Counted from the first letter of the stretch, positions 7,901 to 15,868 are shown. The stretch is DNA of 27,768 nucleotides from CAYFUF01 sp964394795 (GCA_964394795.1 CAYMYX010000022.1:1-27768), one strand, 5' to 3'. Translations and numbers: made by a program. The notes: generated from the letters alone by a model not told the origin.

Positions 7901-8596
7901 TTGCATACTATAAGCGAGGTTGACTAGTTCACTTACGATGAATTCGTTGTACCAGATGTTATAGGTCTCCTCGCTATATTGGTCACTGCCCATTCGAGCA
8001 ATCTCTTGGTCTAACCATTCCTCAGGAAAAGTTTGATTATTTGCTATGGAGTAAAGTCGACTTATTAACTCGCGAAGCGGTTCATCACTTTTTCGTTTCG
8101 TGAAACCGTAGACTTCGGCGAACTCAGCAATGTCTTGTTCTTCTGTTTGGTAGATTTTATCGAGAACTTCATTCATTGCCTGTTCTTGAAGTTGACCTAA
8201 GGTCTTTTCATTCAAGATGCGAAAGCTTGGATCTCGACCTAGAAGGTCGAAGTGCTCTTGCAAGACTTCTAAGCAGAAAGCATGCATGGTCTGTATATTG
8301 GCGGAAGCAACATTGTTCAATTGTGTGTAAATCCATACGGCATCCGCCCCTTCTTTATCAAGAGCTTCCATAAGCATTTTTCGAATCCGGTCTTTCATTT
8401 CATTGGCAGCCTTCTTCGTGAAGGTTACGATCAGCATGTTCTCTAAACTAACTTTTTCTTTCAAAATGTATTGGAGTATCCGTTGAACAAGGACTCTAGT
8501 CTTCCCTGCTCCGGCTTGGGCAGAAACAATGATATTTTCGTTTTCAATGTCAAGAACGGCTTGTTGCTCTGGTGTGTTATCATGTTCCTTCTTCAT
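4955..8596 (-). CDS. addA: AddA/RexA helicase-nuclease subunit
   Basis: A 1213-residue UvrD/Rep-type (SF1A) helicase with C-terminal RecB-type nuclease, the usual AddA length. With AddB it processes double-strand ends for RecA loading and Chi-regulated recombination. Seen: Walker A AQAGAGKT (26-33), Walker B motif FFDEYQDAS, motif III-like VGDIKQSIYGFR, motif V-like TIHKSKGLEFP, motif VI-like LYVAMTRAEDQLYL, and the nuclease residues GQID (D1149) and VDFK (D1162, K1164), so both activities should be intact. The ATG at 8596 follows GGAGGG and overlaps the end of addB by 17 bases, pointing to translational coupling; the in-frame extension to 8635 has no such support. Its 3' end overlaps the convergent SDR stop by 4 bases, and no minus-strand terminator was found after it. 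Confidence 0.96.
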   Translation of the reverse strand: MKKEHDNTPEQQAVLDIENENIIVSAQAGAGKTRVLVQRILQYILKEKVSLENMLIVTFTKKAANEMKDRIRKMLMEALDKEGADAVWIYTQLNNVASANIQTMHAFCLEVLQEHFDLLGRDPSFRILNEKTLGQLQEQAMNEVLDKIYQTEEQDIAEFAEVYGFTKRKSDEPLRELISRLYSIANNQTFPEEWLDQEIARMGSDQYSEETYNIWYNEFIVSELVNLAYSMQSYGQHMDDFAIVDKVKDVIEADLVYLTTLFYHPYIPFHPDGVRPSDFEDKGNKLKEKWELLPDTIKFDRFPTIRKDTLDHFELALKELVQAERKSLKAQADGLISSIKGLLNTDIKQENLMMQEVLSILAGLAKDYGAAYTAAKDEENGIDFADIEHDMVKLLERESVVNELKDRYAYIFFDEYQDASGIQNYIVEKISRKDNLFFVGDIKQSIYGFRLAEPKNFMDRYYTYSQEGFGNKALDLTANFRSMPVILRFINFIFSPLMTEERGSIPFDTDTHRSNSKKDDLKKIGSVNVVILEDKVGGDEDEEDDDRPASALDGISSQAFYVAQKIQELVQQGRSYKDFAILFRTKHRIFQFERILNEFNIPFYSDSETVKATSTEAAVFIQLLRLIDNGRIDLTLLSSLSSIAGGFSDEELGNIRVAYQETSFHESFYAYANDEEPKDSILQAKIRRFLEKIEGWRKLMKRTRLSDFIWTVLIESGLYAFYSSLLEGEARRENLNAIVRIAKEYEQEASASLFGFLRYLETEDGKNGETLPTASDLSEEDNVVRLMTIHKSKGLEFPIVFIVEIERESRDQTAKEIISSHSRLGLSIRRKYIDVDSGLIVNARPIRQNLIRRINRTEDIQEQMRVLYVAMTRAEDQLYLVGQVDDMEKVFDKPKGVNLDSRLDNGTSYMQWILSVLLNDHLLRERATVGSNLSMEIPLATDDYFDLQGLSSMKDQINIIFDEGSKYREITPTTSSSSKDKDLGNTGELVKLLDYPYPHQKEVSYPIKNTVSEISKKNQTLDDHFKEWPRYQDSPSFEREERRPPLFIEESKSVSPAEWGSRMHLAFQLLPVKDYNAQTLAESLDSLVERELLTQEERASLDEGLILNFFKSELGRDIIDNGESVLRETAFTMIHNIDGVNINIDGQIDLVYEKDDKLYLVDFKTDRSPIAEKYRDQLYFYTEAIKRAYPNKKVETASLYWVRSGQVSVFETN
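4996..5023 (+). terminator. Terminator of the plus-strand SDR gene, inside addA
   Basis: A perfect 9-bp stem (4996-5004 with 5010-5018, loop TTGCC) ends in a run of six T on the plus strand. It lies about 40 bases after the SDR stop and entirely within the antisense strand of the addA 3' coding end. Confidence 0.85.
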
Positions 8597-11500
8597 TATT
8601 TCCCTCCCTCCATGTTTTCCAATTGGTTGTCTCAATCATACGATACTGGTTGAATTCAAAATCCTTCTCAAACCGACAAACCGATTGATAAGAACAGTAC
8701 TCGCAACCTGTCCGTGCTGAACGCCCTTTTTGGTAGCGGTATGGTGAAACCGAGACATCGCCCGCTTCTCTTCTCTTCATCATTTCTTTAGCCATGCGTA
8801 AGGACTCATCAATTAGTTGATTGAATTCCATATCGTTGAGTACATTATCTTTTCCTTCGTAATCTCTCTTAGACCCCTTGTAACGGTAGAGAATGGAGAT
8901 TGGCGCTCCAGTCTCCTTTTGGTCAGCATAGCTTGGTTTCAGAGTGTGGTCAAAGAGCTGCATGGCCCCCTGATTTTCTCGATAGATGCCCTGGAAGAGC
9001 CCGTTTTCCGCTAACGCTTTCTCCACTTGTTCCAATTTCTCTTCATCGATTTCACCGTTGGGCGTTATCGGCAAGTAGAAGCAACCCACAGGAACAAGGG
9101 CCTGCCCTTTGCTAGCTCCTAGAGCGGCCTTCATGTAGATAGTGAGCTGAAGTTGAAGGCCGCCCAAAAGACGGGTAAGGTCAATCTCCATGTCGCTAGA
9201 TTTGTAGTCAACTACTTGTAGGTAGTAGCGATTATCACTATCACGGGCAATATCCACCCGATCAATCCTTCCTTCGATGTATATCTTCCGATTTCCTAGG
9301 TCGAGTTCTATGCCCGGGAGCTTGCCTTTTCGTCCAAAGCTTTCTTCGTGGAGGATGGTACCCACATCACTTTCTTGAACTTGAAGGTAGAGGCTATCAT
9401 TGGCCTCCTCTAAAGTCTTTGACATAAGGGAAAGAATAAATCGGTTCCTTGGTTCCTCTCTTTTTTCTCCATCTAGAATCTCTTTTTGTTTCTCATCAAA
9501 GGCATGAAGAAGGATATCTTTGGATTCGTCTAGAGACAATTGGCGAAAGTGATCAAGATTTTCAGCTGCTAATTCCGTCCAACGGTCGATAGAATTGTGG
9601 CTGACGTTTCCTAAATCTCTGGCATCGATATCAATGGTTCTGATTTCCTTGAGTTTGACGCCGTAGTCTAAGAAGTAGCGATATGGACAGACGGCAAAAC
9701 TCTCGATTTGAGAAGCGCTGATGGCGGGATTCTTACCATATAGGTCTGCAACTAAGGTTGGTGATAAAGCCGGCCTCTTGTTGTGGTAGGACCTACCTGT
9801 CTCAATTGCCCTAGCAATGCCTAACGCGCTATTACTCTCCTTCATTGCGTTCAAAATGTCTTCCGCTTTGCCTCGATGATTATCATGGGGAGTTTGCAAA
9901 ATACGAGGGATGGTCCTAGATAAAAGTGTCTTGGAATACAATTGATCCTTGAGTTGGAACTCATCAACAATTGTAACCTGTAATTGAGTAAATCCAGCGA
10001 GCAACTGCTTCATCCAAAAGCTCAGACGTATGGGTTCGTTCGCTACGTTTTGAATCGCATAGCTGATGGTCGCGTCGCCACCTATCTGCATAAAGGCTTT
10101 AAAGGTTGCCAATTTCTCTTCCTCTTGGGCAAAATCTTTCATCGATGGGAGGAAGTAGCCCTTTTCTTTGAGCAAATTCTTTTCTTCCTGGGTCAGTATC
10201 GTTGCCGATTTTTGGTTTTGGGGGATATAGATGTCACCCATGCCGACGAAATAAACGACCTTTCTCGTCTGTGTTCTAGACCTAAGTAGTCCGCTGACCA
10301 TGATTTGGTCTTGATATGGTGGGATAACACCTAGTTGGATGGAGGCTACGCCCTCCTCTACCAATTGAACGAAGGTCGAATACTCAACTTCCTCATCGCC
10401 TCCGATGGCGACTAATTGATCGAGCATGGCCATCATAGCATCCCAAATTTGGCGGTGTTCCTCAAGCTGCTCTAAGTCATTTGCTTCTTCAAGGCTCGAC
10501 TCGAAATTATTGATAGCAACTTGGACGACATCTTTGCTGACTTGGGCATAGAGTCTTTTGGCAAAATCCAGAATTGTCCCTTTTGATTTAGCGATGCCGA
10601 CGAGGTCTCTCGTTATCTCCAGCATCCTTTCATTAACTTCCGCGGATACCTTGTATTCTTCTCGAAGGAAACTCTCTTCCCTTGGATTGTTAGCAATATA
10701 GTCTTCAGGAACGGTAAAAGACCGGGTAGACTCAAATTTCCAACCTTCAATCTTTCTCCGCTCAACAAAGTTCTGATAAATATGAACCGCTTCGTCATCT
10801 ACGCCACAGAAACCTGTTTTTAATAAATTGAGTACATCATCTCGGCGATAATTTCGCTTGCCAATTTCGAGGAGGGCAAGGATGAAGCGAATAAAGGGAT
10901 GGTAGTAGATGGTTCTACGCTCATCCATGAAGAAAGGCAAGCCTTCTAAAGGAAACTTTTGCTGAATGTAAGACGAGTACTCTTCATGATTGACCAAAAT
11001 AATTTTAATGTCTTTAAAGCGCAGCTTTTCCTTTTGGATTTTCTTCTTGATATCGACGATCAAGCCATCAATTTCCGCTTCTGTATTCCGATATTCGTAA
11101 ATTCTTATCTTGTTCTTAGCGTCTATTTTTTTAGGATGAAAAGAAAATATGGATGAAGCTCCATGGCCAAAGACTGAATCAGGCTTGCCAGGAGCATCGG
11201 AGGTGGCCATAATCTTCAAGTCTGCTCCATTCAATTTTTGGAGTTTTTTAAAGAAAGTTACTGAGAGAGAAAATGCATCGAAGTCTGGTATTTGCGCATC
11301 AAAAAAAGCCCGCTCCTGCTCAGGCGAGAAGATATTGTTATCCATAAGTTGCAGGGCTACACGCTCATCCAAAGTGAGGGCCATATGTAAGTCCCTCTGA
11401 ATATCCAACAGAGCTTGCAAAGCATCGAGTTCCAGCAGAGACATGGAGTTAAAATTGTTGAAAAAGAAATCGACGTTGTCAAAAAGGTTGAGGTCTTCTA

Positions 11501-12053
11501 CTTGGTCGAAGGCCATCCTCATCTGATCATCCCCATCGATAAATCGACCTTGAAGGCGGTCCTCATAGATTTGCACAATTTCGGCAAGTTCAGAAAACTT
11601 AGTCTGACTCTCACTGGACCCGCTTAGGTCGTCAGCAATCCCCTGTAAGGTCTTATCGCTGATACCATATTCCTTGTACTCTCTTAATTCCTTTGCTAAG
11701 CGTTGAACCAATCCTTCTCGTCTGGTGGATGGCGGGAAAGCCTCCCATTCCTTGCTCTTGTCTTCTAGGATTAGGCGGAGGAGCATTGCCCGACCTGTCT
11801 CATCAACGACTGGTCGTCTGTATCCTCGCCCTTCCTGTAGGATTTCTCGCGTCAGTGATTGAAAGCTCTTCACTTGAACTTGCATCAACACATCCGTTTC
11901 GAGGAAAGCAAACAGTTCTTGCTCCGCTTCCACGGTATATTGGGAGGGCACCACAAGATAGCACCGCCTCCCATTAAGGTATGACTTCTTCAATTCTTGA
12001 TACAACGCCTGGCTGGCTTGGTCTGGATAGCGGGATGGATATATCCTGAGCAT
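8580..12053 (-). CDS. addB: AddB/RexB nuclease subunit with Fe-S cluster
   Basis: A 1157-residue partner of AddA. The N terminus (MLRIYPSRYPDQ...) lacks the Walker A GxxGSGKT found in Bacillus AddB, as in RexB of lactic acid bacteria, so it is of the RexB type. Seen: an iron-sulfur cysteine set C789 (VCPYRY), C1117, C1120 and C1126 (CX2CX5C), which in AddB staples the nuclease domain, and nuclease motifs GRIDRVD and VVDYKSSD. The catalytic residues look intact, so this subunit should cut one strand while AddA cuts the other. The start at 12053 follows AGGAGGGG, which overlaps the end of the glucokinase gene. It is the middle gene of glcK-addB-addA. The symbol rexB would be equally appropriate. 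Confidence 0.95.
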   Translation of the reverse strand: MLRIYPSRYPDQASQALYQELKKSYLNGRRCYLVVPSQYTVEAEQELFAFLETDVLMQVQVKSFQSLTREILQEGRGYRRPVVDETGRAMLLRLILEDKSKEWEAFPPSTRREGLVQRLAKELREYKEYGISDKTLQGIADDLSGSSESQTKFSELAEIVQIYEDRLQGRFIDGDDQMRMAFDQVEDLNLFDNVDFFFNNFNSMSLLELDALQALLDIQRDLHMALTLDERVALQLMDNNIFSPEQERAFFDAQIPDFDAFSLSVTFFKKLQKLNGADLKIMATSDAPGKPDSVFGHGASSIFSFHPKKIDAKNKIRIYEYRNTEAEIDGLIVDIKKKIQKEKLRFKDIKIILVNHEEYSSYIQQKFPLEGLPFFMDERRTIYYHPFIRFILALLEIGKRNYRRDDVLNLLKTGFCGVDDEAVHIYQNFVERRKIEGWKFESTRSFTVPEDYIANNPREESFLREEYKVSAEVNERMLEITRDLVGIAKSKGTILDFAKRLYAQVSKDVVQVAINNFESSLEEANDLEQLEEHRQIWDAMMAMLDQLVAIGGDEEVEYSTFVQLVEEGVASIQLGVIPPYQDQIMVSGLLRSRTQTRKVVYFVGMGDIYIPQNQKSATILTQEEKNLLKEKGYFLPSMKDFAQEEEKLATFKAFMQIGGDATISYAIQNVANEPIRLSFWMKQLLAGFTQLQVTIVDEFQLKDQLYSKTLLSRTIPRILQTPHDNHRGKAEDILNAMKESNSALGIARAIETGRSYHNKRPALSPTLVADLYGKNPAISASQIESFAVCPYRYFLDYGVKLKEIRTIDIDARDLGNVSHNSIDRWTELAAENLDHFRQLSLDESKDILLHAFDEKQKEILDGEKREEPRNRFILSLMSKTLEEANDSLYLQVQESDVGTILHEESFGRKGKLPGIELDLGNRKIYIEGRIDRVDIARDSDNRYYLQVVDYKSSDMEIDLTRLLGGLQLQLTIYMKAALGASKGQALVPVGCFYLPITPNGEIDEEKLEQVEKALAENGLFQGIYRENQGAMQLFDHTLKPSYADQKETGAPISILYRYKGSKRDYEGKDNVLNDMEFNQLIDESLRMAKEMMKRREAGDVSVSPYRYQKGRSARTGCEYCSYQSVCRFEKDFEFNQYRMIETTNWKTWREGNNEEGT

Positions 12054-12062
12054 TTCCCCTCC

Positions 12063-13037
12063 TTACTTCTTTTCTTTTTTCTTAGCCTTGTTCCGGTCTA
12101 GGGCAAGCTTAGCTGCTCCATAAATTCCTGCATTGTTGCCCAATTGGGCTTTAATAATGGGTGTATCGCGCATAGGTGAAAAGACCAGCTTCCGGTAATG
12201 GGCTCTTGTCGGTTCCAATAACAGATCACCGGCATTGGAAACACCACCGCCAATGACAAATAGCTCCGGATCAACAGCAGCAGCAATCAAGGCACAAGCT
12301 TTACCAAGATAGTAGGAGGTGTTTTCGACGATTCTCATCGAAAGTTCATCTCCGTTTCTTGCTGCCGAGAAGACGGCCCTTGCATCATAGTGGCCGTTAT
12401 AGTGACGTAAGGTTGAAGGTTCATCGGTCGCTTCTAGGAGCTCCTTCACTTGAGCCTTAATGCCTGTCGCCGAACTGATCAGCTCAAGACATGACTTACT
12501 TCCGCAACCACAGGTACGTTCGATGGGCAATTCCAGAATGGGCATATGACCCAACTCCCCTGCCGACCCGTTCGTACCGGACAGAATTTTGCCATTGATA
12601 ATGATGCCTCCGCCGACACCAGTTCCTAGCGTAAACATCACTAAGGAATCATATTTGGACCCAGCCCCTTGCCACTGCTCACCAAGAGCGGCAACGTTGG
12701 CGTCATTAGCTACGACAACGGGCAGGTTGATTTTTTTGGTCAGTGCTTTTGCCACATTCAGCTCTCTGCCAAGGGCAATGTTGACACCTACACTAATTGT
12801 CGATTCGTTAACGATAGGTCCTGGTAAACCAATACCGATACCAATAATCTGATTCGGGTTTAGCTGATAGGCTTTATACAGGTTGGGGATTTCAACCGCC
12901 AAATCATCAATCAAATTCTCATAACCAGCATCCGCTGCTGTTGGGTGGGCACGACGATCAATACACTTGCCATTCTCTTGAAATAGGCCGTACTTCACCG
13001 TCGTCCCACCGACGTCTATACCAATTGCATACTTCAT
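12063..13037 (-). CDS. glcK: ROK-family glucokinase
   Basis: A 324-residue sugar kinase of the ROK family that phosphorylates glucose with ATP in the cytoplasm. Seen: phosphate loop DVGGTT (8-13), catalytic D112 in VANDANVA, LGTGVGGG (137-144), and the zinc site formed by H164 in ELGH with C176, C178 and C183 in the CxCGxxxC motif. There is no N-terminal helix-turn-helix, so it is a kinase and not a ROK repressor. The ATG at 13037 follows GGAGGG; a TTG four codons earlier is inside that binding site and is rejected. An inverted repeat (TCATGGT and ACCATGA, 13054-13060 and 13069-13075) lies just upstream. The stop codon is 9 bases before addB, so the three genes probably form one operon. Confidence 0.93.
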   Translation of the reverse strand: MKYAIGIDVGGTTVKYGLFQENGKCIDRRAHPTAADAGYENLIDDLAVEIPNLYKAYQLNPNQIIGIGIGLPGPIVNESTISVGVNIALGRELNVAKALTKKINLPVVVANDANVAALGEQWQGAGSKYDSLVMFTLGTGVGGGIIINGKILSGTNGSAGELGHMPILELPIERTCGCGSKSCLELISSATGIKAQVKELLEATDEPSTLRHYNGHYDARAVFSAARNGDELSMRIVENTSYYLGKACALIAAAVDPELFVIGGGVSNAGDLLLEPTRAHYRKLVFSPMRDTPIIKAQLGNNAGIYGAAKLALDRNKAKKKEKK

Positions 13038-13119
13038 CTTTCCCTCCAAATCATCATGGTCTTATTTTACCATGAATGATAATTTTCGTTTTGCGATGAT
13101 GCCTCTTTAAAAGATAAAG

Positions 13120-13148
13120 TTGCCAGAAAATCAACTTTTCTATACAAT
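13120..13148 (+). promoter_or_regulatory. Promoter of the queT-murE operon
   Basis: TTGCCA (13120-13125) and TACAAT (13143-13148) are 17 bases apart. The expected transcription start, about 13155, falls at the first base of the riboswitch aptamer, which supports both calls. Confidence 0.7.
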
Positions 13149-13155
13149 ACAAGAA

Positions 13156-13190
13156 CAGTGTTTCTTGGCACCCACTTAAAAAATCAAGGA
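13156..13190 (+). ncRNA. preQ1-I riboswitch aptamer
   Basis: A small H-type pseudoknot typical of preQ1 class I riboswitches. Stem P1 pairs AGTG (13157-13160) with CACT (13173-13176). The loop holds CTTG (13164-13167), which pairs with CAAG (13185-13188) in the 3' tail to make P2. The conserved CACCC before the P1 3' arm and the A-rich tail (13178-13183) are present. It lies directly upstream of queT, a gene for queuosine-precursor transport, which this riboswitch class commonly controls. No covariance model was run. Confidence 0.8.
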
Positions 13191-13192
13191 CC

Positions 13193-13219
13193 GGTGTCCT
13201 TTTGGACGCCTTTTTTTTT
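13193..13219 (+). terminator. Riboswitch-controlled attenuator terminator
   Basis: GGTGTCC (13193-13199) pairs with GGACGCC (13204-13210) across a TTTT loop, with one G-T pair, followed by nine T (13211-13219). An alternative hairpin AAGGAC (13186-13191) with GTCCTT (13196-13201) uses the aptamer tail and the terminator 5' arm. Ligand binding would tie up the tail, block that antiterminator and allow termination: an OFF switch. Confidence 0.82.
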
Positions 13220-13253
13220 GATGCCGAAACACTCCAAAAATTAGGAGGTTTCT

Positions 13254-13829
13254 ATGAAATTTAAAATGAATGCAAGAACGATCTCAAGACAAGCTATCAT
13301 TGCAGCTTTGTACGCGGTAATCACAATGTCTGGATTCGGACTGAGCTATGGGCCGGTACAATTCCGTTACTCTGAGCTTATGACCTGGCTGGCTTTTTGG
13401 GATCCTAAAAACATCATCGGTTTATCGGTCGGATGTTTCATCGCCAACATTACCAGCCCCTATGGTATTATTGATATGGTAGTAGGGACGACAGGCACAC
13501 TTTTAGCTACCCTGCTTATGGCAAGATCGAAGACCAAGTTGGTGGCGAGTGTGTGGCCCGCGTTTTTCGCTTTCCTCTATAGCGGTCAAGCGCTCTTCCT
13601 CGGAGAGATCACCTCGGATATCTACCTCTTGGTGACGGGACAAATCATGCTTTCCCAGTTCATCATCGTTGGGGTTATCGGTATTCCGGTGGCCATCCTC
13701 CTGGAAAGAAACAAGACCGTGATGGACTTGATCGTGGATCGAACAATGCTGCCGACGAAAGAAACTTGGACCGGACAAACCGAGCCCACCAGAGACTATC
13801 AAGAGAAACCTAGGTGGTCTGAAAAGTAA
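13254..13829 (+). CDS. queT: QueT-family queuosine precursor transporter (ECF S component)
   Basis: A 191-residue integral membrane protein of the QueT family. It is the substrate-binding S component of an energy-coupling-factor importer that takes up a queuosine precursor (preQ0/preQ1 or queuine). Seen: about five to six hydrophobic segments between residues 12 and 150, and the family-typical stretch around FRYSELMTWLAFWDPKNIIG. The shared ECF module (EcfA, EcfA', EcfT) is not in this window. The start at 13254 has a strong AGGAGG (13243-13248). The preQ1-I riboswitch upstream independently supports the substrate assignment. The polar C-terminal tail (about 155-191) is cytoplasmic or unstructured. 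Confidence 0.9.
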   Translation: MKFKMNARTISRQAIIAALYAVITMSGFGLSYGPVQFRYSELMTWLAFWDPKNIIGLSVGCFIANITSPYGIIDMVVGTTGTLLATLLMARSKTKLVASVWPAFFAFLYSGQALFLGEITSDIYLLVTGQIMLSQFIIVGVIGIPVAILLERNKTVMDLIVDRTMLPTKETWTGQTEPTRDYQEKPRWSEK

Positions 13830-13858
13830 AAAAATAAACGCGAAAGATTGGAAAAATC

Positions 13859-15400
13859 ATGACAACTAATAAGTACCAATTAAGCGACTATATCAAGGAT
13901 TTAGATGAAGCCGACATTCCTTATCAACTGGTCGGCAAGAGCAACAACTTTACTGTTGACCAAGTTGCTTACGATTCGAGAAAGGTAACTGACAATACAC
14001 TTTTTCTCTGTAAGGGCAACCACTTCAAACGGGAGTTTTTATTGGATGCAATTAACCTCGGAGCGAAGGCATATCTTGCTGACAGAGATATGGACGTTGA
14101 TATCCCTGGAATTATCGTCGATGATGTCAGGGCAGCTATCCCCTACTTTGCTCGTCGCTTCCACAATTTCCCTCAAGACAATTTGAAGTTTATTGGCATC
14201 ACGGGAACTAAAGGGAAATCCACGACCTCCGTCGCCCTATATCAAATTTTGAAGGCTGATGCGGAGAAGAAGGGATCTGCCCCGGTTGGTATCATCTCCT
14301 CTATTATCAACCACGACGGGAAGGAAGAAATCGTCACAGGGATGACGACGCCAGAACCCCTTGAGCTTTTTGGTATCTTAGAGGCATGTGTGAATAATGG
14401 AGTTGAGACCGTCATTATGGAGGCATCTTCTCAAGCCTTAAAATACCACCGCATAGATGGTGTGAATTTTACCTATGCTGCTTTCCTTAATATTTCCGAA
14501 GACCACGTTTCTGCCGTTGAACATCCTAGCTTTGAAGACTACTTCCACTCAAAACTTCGCTTATTTGACCGTGCTCAGCATGGCATAGTCAATCTGGATT
14601 CGGATTATTTAGACGAACTGCTAGCTTACGCAACTGACCGTGTTTCCGTAACTACGTTCTCTTTAGGAAAGGAAGCGGATTACGTCGCTTCTTCAATAGT
14701 ATCTAGTCGCGAAGGAACCAAGTTTACAGTAACCTACCCAAATCAGGTTGAACACGCTTTTTCGACCAACCTTATTGGCGATTTCAATGTAGAGAACTTG
14801 ACTATGGCCATCACCTTGGCCGACCAATTGGGAATCGATGCCGCTACAATCCAAGAAGGCCTTGCTAAGATTGATGCACCTGGCCGCATGCACTTCTATA
14901 CCAGCGAAGATAAGCAGATTACTTTCATGGTCGATTTTGCCCACAACTTCTTGTCGGCAGATGCCCTCTTTAAGCAAGTTAAAAAGGCAATGCCTGACCA
15001 CAAACAAATCGTCGTTACTGGTTCGGTAGGTTCTAAAGCGGTTAATCGCAGACAAGGCCTAGGTGAAGCTGCAGGACGCCACGCTGATTTCGTTGTCCTT
15101 ACCAGCGATAATCCTGATGGTGAAAAGGTCGAAGATATCAATAGGCAGATTGCCTCCTATATTGAAGCCTATAATTGCCCTTGGACAGAAGTTATTGATC
15201 GTCCCCAAGCAATCCGTACCGCTTATGATAAAGCTCGTGAATATCTTGTGGAAGGCAATCGATCAGTAATCTTCCTTTTGGGCAGAGGTTTGGAAGATGA
15301 CAACAAAATTGATGGTGTTATTTACTTTATGCCGGTCGATGGCGATGTTGCTCAAGGTCTAATTGATGAGTACGAGCAAGAATTAGCGGAAAGAGAGTAA
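13859..15400 (+). CDS. murE: MurE-type UDP-MurNAc-tripeptide ligase, probably L-lysine-adding
   Basis: A 513-residue Mur ligase that adds the third stem-peptide residue to UDP-MurNAc-L-Ala-D-Glu in the cytoplasm. Seen: ATP loop GTKGKST (116-122), TTPEP, SSQALKYHRID, the lysine expected to be carbamylated K232 (SKLRLF), and the C-terminal domain. The specificity motif is DNPD (417-420). Diaminopimelate-adding enzymes have DNPR, whose Arg contacts the substrate, so this enzyme probably uses L-lysine (inference; L-ornithine is not excluded). The ribosome binding site is weak (GATTGGA). It lies 29 bases after queT and 4 bases before a lipoprotein gene, so it is likely to be transcribed with both and partly subject to the riboswitch unless an internal promoter exists. 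Confidence 0.87.
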   Translation: MTTNKYQLSDYIKDLDEADIPYQLVGKSNNFTVDQVAYDSRKVTDNTLFLCKGNHFKREFLLDAINLGAKAYLADRDMDVDIPGIIVDDVRAAIPYFARRFHNFPQDNLKFIGITGTKGKSTTSVALYQILKADAEKKGSAPVGIISSIINHDGKEEIVTGMTTPEPLELFGILEACVNNGVETVIMEASSQALKYHRIDGVNFTYAAFLNISEDHVSAVEHPSFEDYFHSKLRLFDRAQHGIVNLDSDYLDELLAYATDRVSVTTFSLGKEADYVASSIVSSREGTKFTVTYPNQVEHAFSTNLIGDFNVENLTMAITLADQLGIDAATIQEGLAKIDAPGRMHFYTSEDKQITFMVDFAHNFLSADALFKQVKKAMPDHKQIVVTGSVGSKAVNRRQGLGEAAGRHADFVVLTSDNPDGEKVEDINRQIASYIEAYNCPWTEVIDRPQAIRTAYDKAREYLVEGNRSVIFLLGRGLEDDNKIDGVIYFMPVDGDVAQGLIDEYEQELAERE

Positions 15401-15404
15401 ACAA

Positions 15405-15863
15405 ATGAAAAGAATAATGTTGATTTTATTCAGTCTCCTCTTTCTTGTAAGTGGTTGCGCTGTCTTTACCGGAAGTGGCGAAGAGTCAGGAGAACCTGCA
15501 ACGCAAGTTGTCTTTGCCAAGAAAGAGCTGGTTGGTGAATGGATTGCAACGGCTGTCGTCAGTGAGGGTGAAGAAATACCTATGGACCGGATAAATGCGT
15601 TCACAACCTTCGGATTAGATTTCTCCCATGACCGCATGGTAAGGTATTACACATTAACCGATGGTTTGCCCTCCGAAAAGACGCCCTATATCTTCACCTA
15701 CGATGAGACCACAGGTGAACTTGTCATTGAACGAGATTCTTTCAATTTAAAGGGCAATATTTCGGATGGAATTCTTTATCTCGATTCACCGGAAAACACC
15801 ACTGATCCGGGAGAAGAACGATCAAATCTCCAACTCAAATTTGAACAAGTCCAAGATGAATAA
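15405..15863 (+). CDS. Small lipoprotein, lipocalin-like fold possible
   Basis: A 152-residue exported lipoprotein. The signal peptide (MKRIMLILFSLLFLVSGC) has a lipobox ending at C18. A short acidic linker follows, then a domain beginning LVGEWIATAV and rich in alternating strands (MVRYYTLTDG, YIFTYDETTGELVIE, GILYLDS). The opening LVGEW resembles the start of lipocalin-like domains, but this is only a resemblance. It starts 4 bases after murE, with a weak purine-rich binding site inside the murE end. Co-expression with murE suggests a cell-envelope role; no function can be assigned. Confidence 0.82.
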   Translation: MKRIMLILFSLLFLVSGCAVFTGSGEESGEPATQVVFAKKELVGEWIATAVVSEGEEIPMDRINAFTTFGLDFSHDRMVRYYTLTDGLPSEKTPYIFTYDETTGELVIERDSFNLKGNISDGILYLDSPENTTDPGEERSNLQLKFEQVQDE

Positions 15864-15868
15864 ATACC

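Noticed and set aside
9984..10289. A 101-codon plus-strand frame inside addB
   Set aside because: It is antisense to a well-supported gene, with no ribosome binding site or family motif. The same applies to the other long antisense frames, such as 4865-5221, 11693-11977 and 26760-27110.
13156..13219. A preQ1-II, SAM or T-box leader instead of preQ1-I
   Set aside because: The element is only about 35 bases with a single stem, a CACCC and an A-rich tail. There is no T-box sequence and none of the longer class II or SAM core.
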